A stretch of 62,818 bases of DNA. Source: Brotaphodocola catenula. GTDB lineage: Bacteria; Bacillota; Clostridia; Lachnospirales; Lachnospiraceae. Every line of letters starts with the position of its first letter. Within the stretch, counting starts at the first letter, position 1. The notes below the pieces were generated by a model. The model saw nothing but the letters and a program-made list of their open reading frames with translations, made no database searches and had not been told where the DNA came from. A program made the position numbers and the translations under genes. Shown here piece by piece: positions 17,806-26,467 of this stretch. The stretch is taken from positions 1-62,818 of the forward strand of contig JAJEPU010000020.1 in assembly GCA_020686985.1 (NCBI GenBank), read 5' to 3'.

Positions 17806-17836
17806 GCAGGATAGTGAAAGCTATTCTGCTTCTTTT
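17806..17836 (+). terminator. intrinsic terminator after the HPr-like gene
   Basis: GCAGGATAG (17806-17814) pairs with CTATTCTGC (17821-17829) with one G-T pair, followed by a T-rich tract. From here to 18065 the sequence is purine-rich (17930-18060 is almost all A and G) and holds no gene. Confidence 0.75.
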
Positions 17837-18065
17837 CTTTTGTGTGCAGATGTGCTAAACTGTTAAAAAGTTTTTAACGATCTTGTAACCGGGAAAATCG
17901 GACGATTTCAGGGTCAAAAAGCGAACGAAAGGGAATAAACATAAGGGTAAGAAAAAGGAAAAGAAGGCTGAGAAAAAAGTGAGCAAGAGAAAGTAAGTAA
18001 ACATAGGCAAAAGTAAGAAGAGCAAAAGAAAAAAGTAAGTAGAGACAGGGACGGAGGAGAGAGAA

Positions 18066-19373
18066 ATGTACAAGATTGTTTCCAGATTGCTGATTTACGG
18101 AGATATGCCAAAAGATACCATTCTGATGGAGCTTGCGGATATCACGAGAAAGATGGATGACAAGAGCCAGACGAAAGAGGAGCTTGTGACCCGCGTATTT
18201 ACCCAGATGAAACATCTGCTTCAGGTTGCGACGGATTATGGATTTGACAAGAATCTGTGGCACAACTATTTGACATTTCTGCTGATTACGAATGAGAATC
18301 CGTTCAGTATTACCTGTGAGAAGGTAGGAGCGAGCGATGGAAGCGTCAATGCATTCGCAAAGGGCGATTTTCGTGCATTTATGGATCTGTTTGACTATGA
18401 TTTCGGACCGCTTGAGGAGTATCTCGGTGTCGACTGCTTCTCCCGCATTTCCAATTACAAGGCGATCGGCAAGAAGGAGCTGATGTATAACAAGAACGTC
18501 AGCGAGAAGGTTCAGGCACTCAGCGAGAAGCTCGAGCAGGCGAAGAACGAGGATATGTTCTTTGATGCAGTGACCGGATTCTACAAGGACTACGGTGTTG
18601 GTATGTTTGGTCTGAACAAGGCATTCCGAATCCAGTCGGATGAGAGCGGAGTGGCGAAGTTCTGTGCAATCAACAACATGGATACCGTTATGCTTGACGA
18701 TCTGATCGGTTATGAGATCCAGAAGAAAAAACTTGTCGACAATACGCTCGCCTTCGTTGAGGGCAAGAAGGCAAACAACGTGCTTCTGTTCGGTGACAGC
18801 GGAACCGGAAAGTCCACGAGCGTCAAGGCGATTGTCAATGAGTTTTACGGTCAGGGTCTGCGCATGATCGAGATTTACAAGCATCAGTTCCGCGATCTTT
18901 CCTCCGTGATCGCACAGATCAAGAACCGCAACTACCGTTTCATCATCTACATGGACGATCTGTCGTTTGAGGAGTTTGAGGTGGAGTACAAGTTTCTCAA
19001 GGCCGTCATCGAGGGTGGTGTGGAGACGCGCCCGGACAACATCCTGATCTATGCAACCTCGAACCGCCGTCATCTGATCAAAGAGAACTGGAGTGACCGC
19101 GATGATGTCGAGAGCGACAACGGTATGCACCGTTCCGACACGATGGAGGAGAAGCTGTCCCTTGTAAATCGTTTCGGTGTGACGATCAACTACTCAAAGC
19201 CAACGCAGAAGGAGTATTTCGGAATTGTCATCGGACTTGCAAAGAAGGCAGGACTGACGATCAGCGACGAGGAGCTGTGTGCAGAGGCAAACAAGTGGGA
19301 ATTAAGCCACGGCGGAATTTCCGGACGTACCGCTCAGCAGTTCATCAACTACCTGATCGGAACCCGTTCCTGA
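18066..19373 (+). CDS. DUF815 family AAA-type ATPase
   Basis: 435 residues. The C-terminal ~240 residues are an AAA ATPase of the DUF815 family: Walker A GDSGTGKST near residues 243-251, Walker B RFIIYMDDLSFE near 295, and a sensor segment ILIYATSNRRHLIKENWSDR. The N-terminal ~200 residues are helical and not recognised. GGAGG precedes ATG 18066. The family is widespread, has no settled function in bacteria and tends to stand alone, as here. Confidence 0.9.
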   Translation: MYKIVSRLLIYGDMPKDTILMELADITRKMDDKSQTKEELVTRVFTQMKHLLQVATDYGFDKNLWHNYLTFLLITNENPFSITCEKVGASDGSVNAFAKGDFRAFMDLFDYDFGPLEEYLGVDCFSRISNYKAIGKKELMYNKNVSEKVQALSEKLEQAKNEDMFFDAVTGFYKDYGVGMFGLNKAFRIQSDESGVAKFCAINNMDTVMLDDLIGYEIQKKKLVDNTLAFVEGKKANNVLLFGDSGTGKSTSVKAIVNEFYGQGLRMIEIYKHQFRDLSSVIAQIKNRNYRFIIYMDDLSFEEFEVEYKFLKAVIEGGVETRPDNILIYATSNRRHLIKENWSDRDDVESDNGMHRSDTMEEKLSLVNRFGVTINYSKPTQKEYFGIVIGLAKKAGLTISDEELCAEANKWELSHGGISGRTAQQFINYLIGTRS

Positions 19374-19442
19374 GAAAATAAGAAAAAATCGGTTGCCGTT
19401 TGTGCGATGCATGAACGGTAACGAAACTGCGAAAGATTATCC

Positions 19443-19471
19443 TTGACAGCTATATGGGAATCTGCTAGTAT
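19443..19471 (+). promoter_or_regulatory. promoter of the SAM riboswitch-metK transcript
   Basis: TTGACA (19443-19448), 17-base spacer, TAGTAT (19466-19471). Transcription would begin just before the riboswitch aptamer. Confidence 0.75.
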
Positions 19472-19510
19472 TATTCACGGAACAATCTAAATAACAATCG
19501 AAAAGTGCGT

Positions 19511-19657
19511 AATCCCTTATTCAGAGTGATGGAGATACAAAGGATCTATGAAGTCACGGCAACCCCGAATGAAATGTCTGAACCTCCAAGCGGTGCGATC
19601 AGGCAGGAGCGTTGGGAAGGTGCCAACCTGAGCGAGAAATCGAGCAATAAGAGGATT
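19511..19657 (+). promoter_or_regulatory. SAM-I (S-box) riboswitch aptamer
   Basis: P1 pairs AATCCCTTATT (19511-19521) with AATAAGAGGATT (19646-19657). The conserved core is present: CTTATTCAGAG, ATGAAGTCACGGCAACC, then GGTGCCAACC and GAGCAATAAGAGG. The P3 arm (about 19570-19615) is longer than average. Binding of S-adenosylmethionine should favour the terminator at 19676-19710 and stop metK transcription, the standard OFF switch of this class. Confidence 0.95.
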
Positions 19658-19675
19658 TGATGTGCAAAGAATATC

Positions 19676-19710
19676 AAGTCCGCAGTATGATTGCTACGGA
19701 CTTTTCTTTT
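19676..19710 (+). terminator. riboswitch-controlled terminator
   Basis: AAGTCCG (19676-19682) pairs with CGGACTT (19697-19703), followed by TTTTCTTTT. It lies 18 bases after the aptamer and 41 bases before metK. Confidence 0.9.
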
Positions 19711-19751
19711 GTTTTCAACCAGCTTTAATATTTTAACGTAGGAGGATTTTC

Positions 19752-20939
19752 ATGGAAAAGTTACTGTTTACATCTGAGTCTGTAACCGAAGGCCATCCGG
19801 ACAAAATGTGCGATGCGATTTCAGATGCGATTCTGGATGCTCTGATGGAGAAGGACCCGATGAGCCGTGTAGCATGTGAGACTTGCTGTACGACCGGTCT
19901 TGTTATGGTAATGGGAGAGGTTACCACAAATGCATATGTCGATATTCAGAAAATTGTTCGTGAGACGATTCGTGAGATCGGATATGACCGTGCAAAGTAT
20001 GGTTTTGACTGCGATACCTGTGGCGTTATGGTTGCACTTGACGAGCAGTCTTCCGATATCGCTCTCGGCGTTGACAAGGCACTTGAGGCAAAGGAAAATG
20101 CAATGGATGACGATGCCCTCGATGCAATTGGTGCAGGAGATCAGGGTATGATGTTCGGTTATGCAACGAATGAGACCGAGGAGTACATGCCGTACCCGAT
20201 CGCTCTGGCTCACAAGCTTGCAAGACGTCTGACTGAGGTTCGTAAGAACGGAACCCTTCCGTATCTTCGTCCGGATGGAAAGACCCAGGTAACCGTAGAG
20301 TACGATGAGAACGGCAAGCCGATCCGTCTGGATACCGTTGTTCTTTCTACCCAACATGATGAGAATGTAACTCAGGAGCAGATTCATGAGGATATCCGCA
20401 AGTATGTATTCGATGTAGTTCTTCCGTCCGGAATGGTAGATGAGGAGACGAAGTACTATGTAAATCCGACCGGTCGTTTCGTAATCGGTGGACCTCACGG
20501 AGACAGCGGTCTGACCGGACGTAAGATTATCGTAGACACCTACGGTGGATATGCTCGTCACGGCGGTGGCGCATTCTCCGGAAAGGACTGCACAAAGGTA
20601 GACCGTTCCGCTGCATACGCAGCTCGTTATGCAGCAAAGAACCTTGTTGCAGCAGGACTGGCTGACAAGTGCGAGATCCAGCTTGCATATGCAATCGGTG
20701 TTGCACATCCGATGTCTGTTCGCGTAGATACCTTTGGAACCGGAAAGCTCAGCGATGAGAAACTGGTTGAGATCGTTCGTGAGAACTTTGATCTGCGTCC
20801 GGCAGGAATCATCAAGATGCTTGACCTTCGTCGTCCGATCTATCACCAGACCGCAGCTTACGGTCACTTTGGAAGAACCGATGTTGATCTGCCGTGGGAG
20901 AGAGTGGACAAGGTAGAGGCTCTGAAGAAGTATCTGTAA
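19752..20939 (+). CDS. metK: S-adenosylmethionine synthase
   Basis: 395 residues, normal length. It makes S-adenosylmethionine from methionine and ATP. Signature motifs: [20 protein letters not shown] at the N-terminus, [12 protein letters not shown] in the middle, and the phosphate-binding [25 protein letters not shown] precedes ATG 19752. It is monocistronic, controlled by the SAM-I riboswitch directly upstream and closed by a strong terminator. Confidence 0.98.
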   Translation: MEKLLFTSESVTEGHPDKMCDAISDAILDALMEKDPMSRVACETCCTTGLVMVMGEVTTNAYVDIQKIVRETIREIGYDRAKYGFDCDTCGVMVALDEQSSDIALGVDKALEAKENAMDDDALDAIGAGDQGMMFGYATNETEEYMPYPIALAHKLARRLTEVRKNGTLPYLRPDGKTQVTVEYDENGKPIRLDTVVLSTQHDENVTQEQIHEDIRKYVFDVVLPSGMVDEETKYYVNPTGRFVIGGPHGDSGLTGRKIIVDTYGGYARHGGGAFSGKDCTKVDRSAAYAARYAAKNLVAAGLADKCEIQLAYAIGVAHPMSVRVDTFGTGKLSDEKLVEIVRENFDLRPAGIIKMLDLRRPIYHQTAAYGHFGRTDVDLPWERVDKVEALKKYL

Positions 20940-21043
20940 GATTGTAAATCCGATCGGATGCTGGTGCTTTTATTTTATACGCTCCGCGAGCATTGGATTA
21001 AAGCTGTAAAGTAATAAGAAACGTAATAAAAGTAAGAATTATG

Positions 21044-21077
21044 GCAGGAAAAGTCTGAGGGCTTTTCCTGCTTTTTT
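21044..21077 (+). terminator. intrinsic terminator of metK
   Basis: GCAGGAAAAG (21044-21053) pairs perfectly with CTTTTCCTGC (21062-21071), followed by TTTTTT. Confidence 0.92.
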
Positions 21078-21123
21078 AATTTAGTTTTATTTGTATGGAT
21101 TGTGTGTATATGTGTATATGCGG

Positions 21124-21262
21124 GGCACCGACGGTGAGTAAAGTCGTGCAACCGCGCTTTCGCTCCGGGTTCAACGTAACGGTGCATAAGGCTGTAAAGG
21201 ACACAGCCTAAGCACCGACGTTTCACACGGGGTTGACACGATCTTTCTCACCTTACGGCGCT
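21124..21262 (-). repeat. structured intergenic element, family E, copy 1
   Basis: About 130 bases forming one long stem with an inner arm. Read on the minus strand, outer GGTGAG...CTCACC encloses CGTGTCAACC/GGTTGCACG, then an inner arm GGCTGT-GTCCTTT-ACAGCC. It aligns end to end with copy 2 at 25974-26092 and shares AACCCCGTGTGA and GAACCCGGAGCGA blocks. Arm sequences differ between copies while pairing is kept. Function unknown: it may be a non-coding RNA or a miniature mobile repeat. Confidence 0.7.
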
Positions 21263-21340
21263 AAGTTTATGTGTTGCACAAAGGAATTTTTTTGATACTT
21301 TGTGTTTGAAATTGGAAAAATTTGATCTTATCATTGTATT

Positions 21341-21376
21341 ATACGGGATTTTCCGTTTAGAAAATTCCTACCCGCG
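21341..21376 (+). repeat. partial copy of the 53.9-kb three-way-junction element
   Basis: ATACGG, then hairpin GGGATTTTC-CGTTTA-GAAAATTCC, then TACCCGCG. It matches 53952-53987 (ATACGG, GGCATTTTC-AGTTCA-GAAAATGCC, TACCCGTG) almost base for base with the hairpin kept. The outer arms seen at 53.9 kb are missing. From 21377 to 21604 I see only the leader of the next gene. Confidence 0.55.
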
Positions 21377-21604
21377 ATAATATCCTTTACAGCGCAGGTT
21401 TATTGTGCGTGTATTCGTCTGAATTTTGGTTTGAAGCATTGGTATTTATGTTGTTTATCATGCGTATATTTGGCTAGATTTCGGGGAGGAGATGTGATAA
21501 CGTATAATGGAATGATAAAAAATATATAACTCAGAATAGATGTCCTCTTCGGTGAGGATGTTAATTGGGGTTGGGGTACTCGTGGCGAAGGAGGAGAAAA
21601 GACG

Positions 21605-22804
21605 ATGAAATACGATTTTACGACCGTGATGGATCGGCATGGAAAAGATGCGATTGCAGTGGATTTGCTTGGAAAAGAGGGAGCACCGGGGGCGCCGAAG
21701 GAGGGCTTTGATGCGATCCCGATGTGGGTGGCAGATATGAACTTTGCGACGGTTCCGACTGTTCAGCAGGAGATGATTGAGCGGGCAGGTCATCCGGCAT
21801 TTGGATATTTTGATCCGCGCGAGGAGTATTTTACTTCGATTATCAAGTGGCAGGAGACACGAAATGGAGTGAAGGGACTTGAGAAGAAACACATCGGATA
21901 TGAAAACGGTGTGCTCGGCGGACTGATCTCTGCGGTCTCAGCGTTCAGTGCACCGGGAGATGCGATTCTGCTCCACAGCCCGACTTATATCGGATTTACA
22001 AGATGTATTGAGAATTCAGGACGTAAGATTATTCTCTCTCCGTTAAAGAAAGATGAGAATGGAGTCTGGCGGATGGATTATGAAGATATGGAGGCGAAGA
22101 TTCAGAAGAATCGAATTCATCTGGCAGTTTTCTGTAATCCGCATAATCCATGTGGTCGTGTGTGGGAAAAAGAGGAGATTGAGAAGGCAATGGAAGTGTA
22201 CAAGCGCAATTCTTGCGTCGTGATTTCCGATGAAATCTGGTCAGATCTCATGATTAATGGAAGCAAACATACGTCAACCCAGTCGGTCAGCGAGGATGCG
22301 AGAAATCGAACGATCGCACTCTATGCGCCGTCAAAGACGTTTAACCTTGCAGGGCTGATCGGTTCTTATCACATCATTTACAATGACTATCTGAGAGATC
22401 GTGTTCTGGCGCAGAGCAGTAAGTGCCATTATAATGAGATGAATCTGATGAGTATGTATGCGCTGATCGGTGCTTACCGTCCGGAGGGATATGAGTGGGT
22501 TGATGAGTTGTGCGAGGTGCTGTCAGAGAACGTCAATTATGCGTATGACTATATCCAGGATCATTTCGATGGTGTGGAGGTGTCCAAACCGCAGGGAACT
22601 TATATGCTGTTTCTCGACTGTACGAAATGGTGTGAGAAGCATGAAGAGAGCCTCGATGAGCTGCTCCGGGCTGGATGGGATGTCGGAGTTGCATGGCAGG
22701 ATGGACGCCCGTTCCACGGTTCTTGCAGTATCCGCATGAATTTGGCGTCCCCGAAGAGCCAGATTGAGAAGGCATTTGAGCGTTTGAGTCAGTATGTGTT
22801 CTAA
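21605..22804 (+). CDS. MalY/PatB-type aminotransferase (C-S lyase)
   Basis: 399 residues, a fold-type I PLP enzyme. The PLP lysine lies in YAPSKTFNLAGL; NPHNPCGRVW and the SDEIWSDL aspartate supply cofactor contacts; IPMWVADMNF near residue 38 is the N-terminal MalY/PatB motif. Such enzymes cleave cystathionine or cysteine conjugates to a thiol, pyruvate and ammonia, and some double as regulators (MalY). AAGGAGG precedes ATG 21605. Being two genes from metK hints at methionine/sulfur metabolism, but the spacing shows separate transcription. Confidence 0.92.
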   Translation: MKYDFTTVMDRHGKDAIAVDLLGKEGAPGAPKEGFDAIPMWVADMNFATVPTVQQEMIERAGHPAFGYFDPREEYFTSIIKWQETRNGVKGLEKKHIGYENGVLGGLISAVSAFSAPGDAILLHSPTYIGFTRCIENSGRKIILSPLKKDENGVWRMDYEDMEAKIQKNRIHLAVFCNPHNPCGRVWEKEEIEKAMEVYKRNSCVVISDEIWSDLMINGSKHTSTQSVSEDARNRTIALYAPSKTFNLAGLIGSYHIIYNDYLRDRVLAQSSKCHYNEMNLMSMYALIGAYRPEGYEWVDELCEVLSENVNYAYDYIQDHFDGVEVSKPQGTYMLFLDCTKWCEKHEESLDELLRAGWDVGVAWQDGRPFHGSCSIRMNLASPKSQIEKAFERLSQYVF

Positions 22805-22862
22805 TCCGGCTGTTCTCTGATGTGTATTTTTGAAAACAATGAGAAAAATTGTCATTTACTGT

Positions 22863-22890
22863 TTGATTTTTTACTCTTCACTGATATAAT
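22863..22890 (+). promoter_or_regulatory. promoter of the [FeFe] hydrogenase gene
   Basis: TTGATT (22863-22868), 16-base spacer, TATAAT (22885-22890), about 95 bases before the start codon. Confidence 0.65.
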
Positions 22891-22989
22891 ACAAATGAGA
22901 AAAATAATCGTTAAAAAATAAACATGAGTAACTGCTCAGTATCTTTGCAGTTACGAACAGGGTCAATTATCAGGAGGAGAGAGAAAAGA

Positions 22990-24513
22990 ATGAGAGGAGT
23001 CGAGACACGAATCCAGGAAATCCGTCATAGAATATTCAGAGAGGTAGCCCGCATGGCTTATCATACCGAGTGGCCGGTAGACAAGCGTATTGAGGAACTG
23101 CCGTACAAGATCATTCCGGGAGAGGTAGGAAACTTCCGAAATGATGTATTTCTGGAGAGAGCAATCGTTGGAGAGCGTCTTCGTCTGGCAATGGGTCTTC
23201 CGGCAAGAGGTGCAGCAGAGCATGCACCGATTTCTGACAACATTGAGGCAGCTGACCGTCCGGAAACTTATTACACCCCGCCACTGATCAATGTCATCAA
23301 GTTTGCATGTAATGCCTGTGCACCGAAGCGCGTAACGGTGACAGAGGGATGTCAAGGCTGTCTGGCACATCCGTGTGTGGAGGTATGTCCAAAGAATGCA
23401 GTCAGCCTTGACCGCACAACCGGTCGTTCTCATATTGATCAGGATGCCTGCATCAAGTGTGGTCGTTGTGCAACCGTCTGCTCTTACAATGCAATCATTG
23501 TTCAGGAGCGTCCGTGTGCCGCTGCCTGTGGAATGGATGCAATCGGATCTGATGCAAATGGTAAGGCAGATATCAATTATGAGAAGTGCGTATCTTGTGG
23601 TCAGTGTCTTGTAAACTGCCCGTTTGGAGCAATTGCCGACAAGTCCCAGATCTTCCAGGTTATCCGTGCAATTCAGTCTGGTGAGCGGGTATATGCAGCG
23701 GTTGCACCGGCATTCGTAGGTCAGTTTGGACCGAAGGTAACTCCGGGAAAACTGCGTGCAGCAATGAAGGCACTCGGATTTACGGATGTATTTGAGGTTG
23801 CAATCGGAGCGGATCTGTGCGCAACTCAGGAGGCAATTGACTTTGTAAATGAAGTTCCGGAGAAACTGCCATTCATGGCAACTTCCTGTTGTCCGGCATG
23901 GTCAATGATGGCAAAGAAGCTTTTCCCGAAGAATGCAAACAGCATCTCGATGGCATTGACCCCGATGACTCTGACAGCAAGACTGATCAAGCGTCATAAT
24001 GAGAATGCAAAGGTAGTCTTTATCGGACCGTGCGCAGCAAAGAAGCTCGAGGCAATGCGTACTGATATCCGAAGCGATGTGGACTTCGTTCTGACCTTTG
24101 AGGAGATGGCGGGCGTCTTTGATGCAAAGCATGTAGATCTCGAGACGATTGAGGAAGATCCGAACGGTGTCAACGATGCTTCGACCGATGGACGTAACTT
24201 CGCAGTTGCAGGCGGTGTTGCACAGTCTGTTGTCAATGTCATTAAGGAAAAGTTCCCGGATAGAGAGATCAAGATCGCAAATGCAGAGGGTCTGAAGGAT
24301 TGCCGAAAGCTGTTGACGATGGCAAGTGCTGGAAAGTACAATGGCTATCTGCTTGAGGGTATGGCATGTCCGGGTGGATGTGTGGCAGGTGCAGGTACGA
24401 TGCAGCCGATCAAGAAGTCTCAGGTTGCAGTCAACCAGTACGCTTCCAAGGCAAACCATAAGACATCCAATGAGACCGAGCATGTAAAAGAGCTTGATAA
24501 GCTGGTAGATTAA
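22990..24513 (+). CDS. monomeric [FeFe] hydrogenase, group B-like
   Basis: 507 residues. The N-terminal half has several Fe-S binding segments (CQGCLAHPCVEVCP, CIKCGRCATVC, CVSCGQCLVNCP, plus CAAACG). The C-terminal half has H-cluster motifs: P1 TSCCPAW (C300, C301), P2 GPCAAKK (C348) and P3 EGMACPGGCVAGAG (C460, C464). P2 has Gly where group A enzymes have Met (MPCxxK), which fits the group B monomeric enzymes of Clostridia. It should use ferredoxin and protons/H2 in the cytosol. AGGAGGAG at 22972-22979 selects ATG 22990 over the in-frame ATG at 22924. Its maturases are encoded at 56.8-61.2 kb. Confidence 0.92.
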   Translation: MRGVETRIQEIRHRIFREVARMAYHTEWPVDKRIEELPYKIIPGEVGNFRNDVFLERAIVGERLRLAMGLPARGAAEHAPISDNIEAADRPETYYTPPLINVIKFACNACAPKRVTVTEGCQGCLAHPCVEVCPKNAVSLDRTTGRSHIDQDACIKCGRCATVCSYNAIIVQERPCAAACGMDAIGSDANGKADINYEKCVSCGQCLVNCPFGAIADKSQIFQVIRAIQSGERVYAAVAPAFVGQFGPKVTPGKLRAAMKALGFTDVFEVAIGADLCATQEAIDFVNEVPEKLPFMATSCCPAWSMMAKKLFPKNANSISMALTPMTLTARLIKRHNENAKVVFIGPCAAKKLEAMRTDIRSDVDFVLTFEEMAGVFDAKHVDLETIEEDPNGVNDASTDGRNFAVAGGVAQSVVNVIKEKFPDREIKIANAEGLKDCRKLLTMASAGKYNGYLLEGMACPGGCVAGAGTMQPIKKSQVAVNQYASKANHKTSNETEHVKELDKLVD

Positions 24514-24552
24514 TTTGAAATGAGACAGGCGAATAAAGGAATTATATAAATG

Positions 24553-24594
24553 GGGCGGAAGATTCTTATAAATCGAATCTTCCGCCCTGTTTTT
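24553..24594 (+). terminator. intrinsic terminator of the hydrogenase gene
   Basis: A perfect 13-bp stem, GGGCGGAAGATTC (24553-24565) / GAATCTTCCGCCC (24575-24587), is followed by TGTTTTT. It sits only 7 bases before the 3' end of the convergent VanZ-like gene and could serve both directions. Confidence 0.93.
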
Positions 24595-24600
24595 ACATTA

Positions 24601-25092
24601 TCAGGCGTTTTTCTTAAAAAGAGTACTGACGATCAGCGAGAATGTAACAATCGATGAACCAATGCTGTCGATCATGACATCGGTAATTCTCGCGGAGCGG
24701 TCCGGAACGAAATACTGGTGGAATTCGTCGGTGCAGGCATAGCAGACTGTGATCAGAAATGCCGTCAGCGCCCATCTCTTTCGAGAAAATTTGCGTGGAG
24801 AAAGACCGAGAAGAACAGTCAGATAGAGGATTGTGTACTCGGTCACATGGGCAGTTTTTCGCAGAAGGAATTCTAAGCGGTCAAGCAATAAGAGATTCGG
24901 TTCTGCATTTGGATCGCTCGGGAAAAAGCGAGAGATCGCAAGAAGGATCTCATGGAGAAGAGATCCACTTAATTTAGAGGAATCTTCTCCGGGCTGACTG
25001 GAAAAGAAAAAGATGAGTCCAGCCATGATGAGGGCAGGAATCCAGAAGCGGAATTTCGAAAATGTTAAAGTTCTTTTTTTATTTGTTGTCAT
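24601..25092 (-). CDS. VanZ-like membrane protein
   Basis: 163 residues with about four hydrophobic segments and VanZ signatures: FWIPALIMAGLIFFFSSQPG at the N-terminus, KTAHVTEYTILYLTV, and CYACTDEFHQYFVPDRSARITDVMIDSIGS. VanZ itself raises teicoplanin resistance; most homologues have no known role. The start is ATG 25092 behind AAGGAC on the minus strand; an upstream in-frame TTG at 25101 is less likely. Divergent from a second VanZ-like gene. Confidence 0.88.
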   Translation of the reverse strand: MTTNKKRTLTFSKFRFWIPALIMAGLIFFFSSQPGEDSSKLSGSLLHEILLAISRFFPSDPNAEPNLLLLDRLEFLLRKTAHVTEYTILYLTVLLGLSPRKFSRKRWALTAFLITVCYACTDEFHQYFVPDRSARITDVMIDSIGSSIVTFSLIVSTLFKKNA

Positions 25093-25371
25093 GAAAATCA
25101 AAGTCCTTTCTTATTATCCATATACAGCAATAATTATTGTTCATATATTGTACAAACTGGAATGGATTTTTGTACAGCAACAACATTATAACATGGATTA
25201 CAGAAATGTCCTCTTTTTTCTTGCGTTCCGTTAGTTGGTATGATAGGATGAGTTACAGTTTACAGGAGATGTTGGCATGACACAAGAATATGCCAAGGCA
25301 CATTCTTTTTGTGAAACAGCTAGTCGGATGAAGCAATAGGGAAAATGGATACGAAAGGTAAGGTGGAAAAC

Positions 25372-25908
25372 ATGTGGAAGTATGTTTGGAAAGATATTCT
25401 GGAGCAGGCGTGTTTTCTTCCTGTGACAGCTTTTTTGGCGCTGATTTATTATAGTCTCAGACGGGCGATTGTTAAGAGAAGAGGAATGTTAAACCGAGAA
25501 ACAAAGAAACAGCTTTTTTGGAAATCGTGCATGGCAATGTATCTGATGATGCTCGTGCAGATCACTCTTCTTGAGCGTGAGGCTGGATCAAGAACAAAGG
25601 TCAGCCTGGAACTGTTTGAGACCTTTGGTGGTCCGATGGCAAATGCTTTTGTTGTAGAAAATGTCTTTCTTTTTATGCCATATGGATTCCTCCTCCCTCA
25701 AATTTGGCGAGGTCTTGGTAAAATGAGGATTTCCCACCAAATGCTTGTATGTACAATAATTGGATTTTTCAGCAGTTTAATGATCGAATGTACTCAGCTA
25801 GTGACACAGAGAGGATTTTTTCAGGTCGATGATATTATGACAAATACAATCGGAATGGTTTGTGGCTGGACTGTTTACCAGATTGTTCGTAAAATAATAT
25901 TTAAGTGA
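25372..25908 (+). CDS. VanZ-like membrane protein
   Basis: About 178 residues with 4-5 hydrophobic segments. The core matches VanZ: FVVENVFLFMPYGFLLP, FFSSLMIECTQLVTQRGFFQ, VDDIMTNTIGMVCGW. AAGGTGG precedes ATG 25372; ATG 25345 is a possible alternative start. It is a distant paralogue of the neighbour on the minus strand; function not inferable. Confidence 0.85.
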   Translation: MWKYVWKDILEQACFLPVTAFLALIYYSLRRAIVKRRGMLNRETKKQLFWKSCMAMYLMMLVQITLLEREAGSRTKVSLELFETFGGPMANAFVVENVFLFMPYGFLLPQIWRGLGKMRISHQMLVCTIIGFFSSLMIECTQLVTQRGFFQVDDIMTNTIGMVCGWTVYQIVRKIIFK

Positions 25909-25973
25909 TAGATTTATTGTGTTTGTAATTTTTTTCATGGTATATTTTTTATCAGTATTATCTCAGCGACGAG

Positions 25974-26092
25974 GGCGAAAAAGATCCTGCAAACCCGTGT
26001 GAGACGCTGGTCCTTAGATCGTGTATTTTACGATCTTACGCACCACTGCGTCGAACCCGGAGCGAGAGCGAGTTTGTAGGACTTCTTTCGCC
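25974..26092 (+). repeat. structured intergenic element, family E, copy 2
   Basis: The outer stem GGCGAAA.../...TTTCGCC continues with TCCTGCAAAC/GTTTGTAGGA. An inner arm has ACGC/GCGT, TGGT/ACCA and GATCGT-GTATTTT-ACGATC. It aligns with the reverse strand of 21133-21252 along its whole length. It ends 42 bases before the scfA promoter, so it is not in the scfA leader. No ORF or ribosome binding site lies inside it. Confidence 0.7.
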
Positions 26093-26100
26093 ATGAGGAG

Positions 26101-26162
26101 CGTGCAAGAGAACAACCAGCCACAACTTTACACTTGCACGCCTCGGGTAGATATGATATAAT
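26101..26162 (+). promoter_or_regulatory. scfA promoter with an inverted repeat over the -35 box
   Basis: TTGCAC (26134-26139), 17-base spacer, TATAAT (26157-26162). The -35 lies within the right arm of a perfect inverted repeat, CGTGCAAG (26101-26108) / CTTGCACG (26133-26140), 24 bases apart. This could be an operator or the end of the adjacent repeat element. Confidence 0.65.
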
Positions 26163-26206
26163 CTGATAGAATTGCAATACTTGAACGAATATAGGAGGCG
26201 AGAGAT

Positions 26207-26353
26207 ATGAAGCACGTTAAGACTTTAACCAATAAGACCCTGAAGGAGTCCATGAAGAAGGGCGGATGTGGCGAGTGCCAGACTTCCTGCCAGTCTGCAT
26301 GTAAGACTTCCTGCACCGTAGGCAACCAGGCTTGCGAGAACGCAAACAGATAA
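26207..26353 (+). CDS. scfA: SCIFF ribosomal peptide precursor (six cysteines in forty-five)
   Basis: A 48-residue peptide: leader MKHVKTLTNKTLKESMKKGG, then a core with exactly six cysteines (C21, C24, C28, C32, C36, C43) and the family pattern CGECQTSCQSACKTSCTVGN. In this RiPP system the radical SAM enzyme ScfB links a core cysteine to a nearby residue by a thioether bond. AGGAGG at 26194-26199 precedes ATG 26207. The maturase gene follows after a terminator. SCIFF is nearly universal in Clostridia and its biological role remains unsettled. Confidence 0.97.
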   Translation: MKHVKTLTNKTLKESMKKGGCGECQTSCQSACKTSCTVGNQACENANR

Positions 26354-26398
26354 GACTGCCTGAAATTTCAGGTGTCACAACGCGATAAGGCGGATGAG

Positions 26399-26436
26399 AA
26401 AGACCCCTATTGATGTATGATGATAGGGGTCTTTTG
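26399..26436 (+). terminator. intrinsic terminator between scfA and scfB
   Basis: AAAGACCCCTAT (26399-26410) pairs with ATAGGGGTCTTT (26423-26434), then TT. A 14-base palindrome CCTGAAATTTCAGG (26360-26373) precedes it. If partly read through, it would give much more peptide mRNA than enzyme mRNA. Confidence 0.88.
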
Positions 26437-26467
26437 CGTGCCGTCCAGAATAGTAAGGAGAATATAA

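Noticed and set aside
17874-19130. 418-residue open frame antisense to the DUF815 gene
   Set aside because: The sense strand has Walker motifs and a good ribosome binding site; the antisense has neither.
21095-21120. TGTGTATATG-type dinucleotide-rich stretch
   Set aside because: Too short to be called a meaningful tandem repeat.
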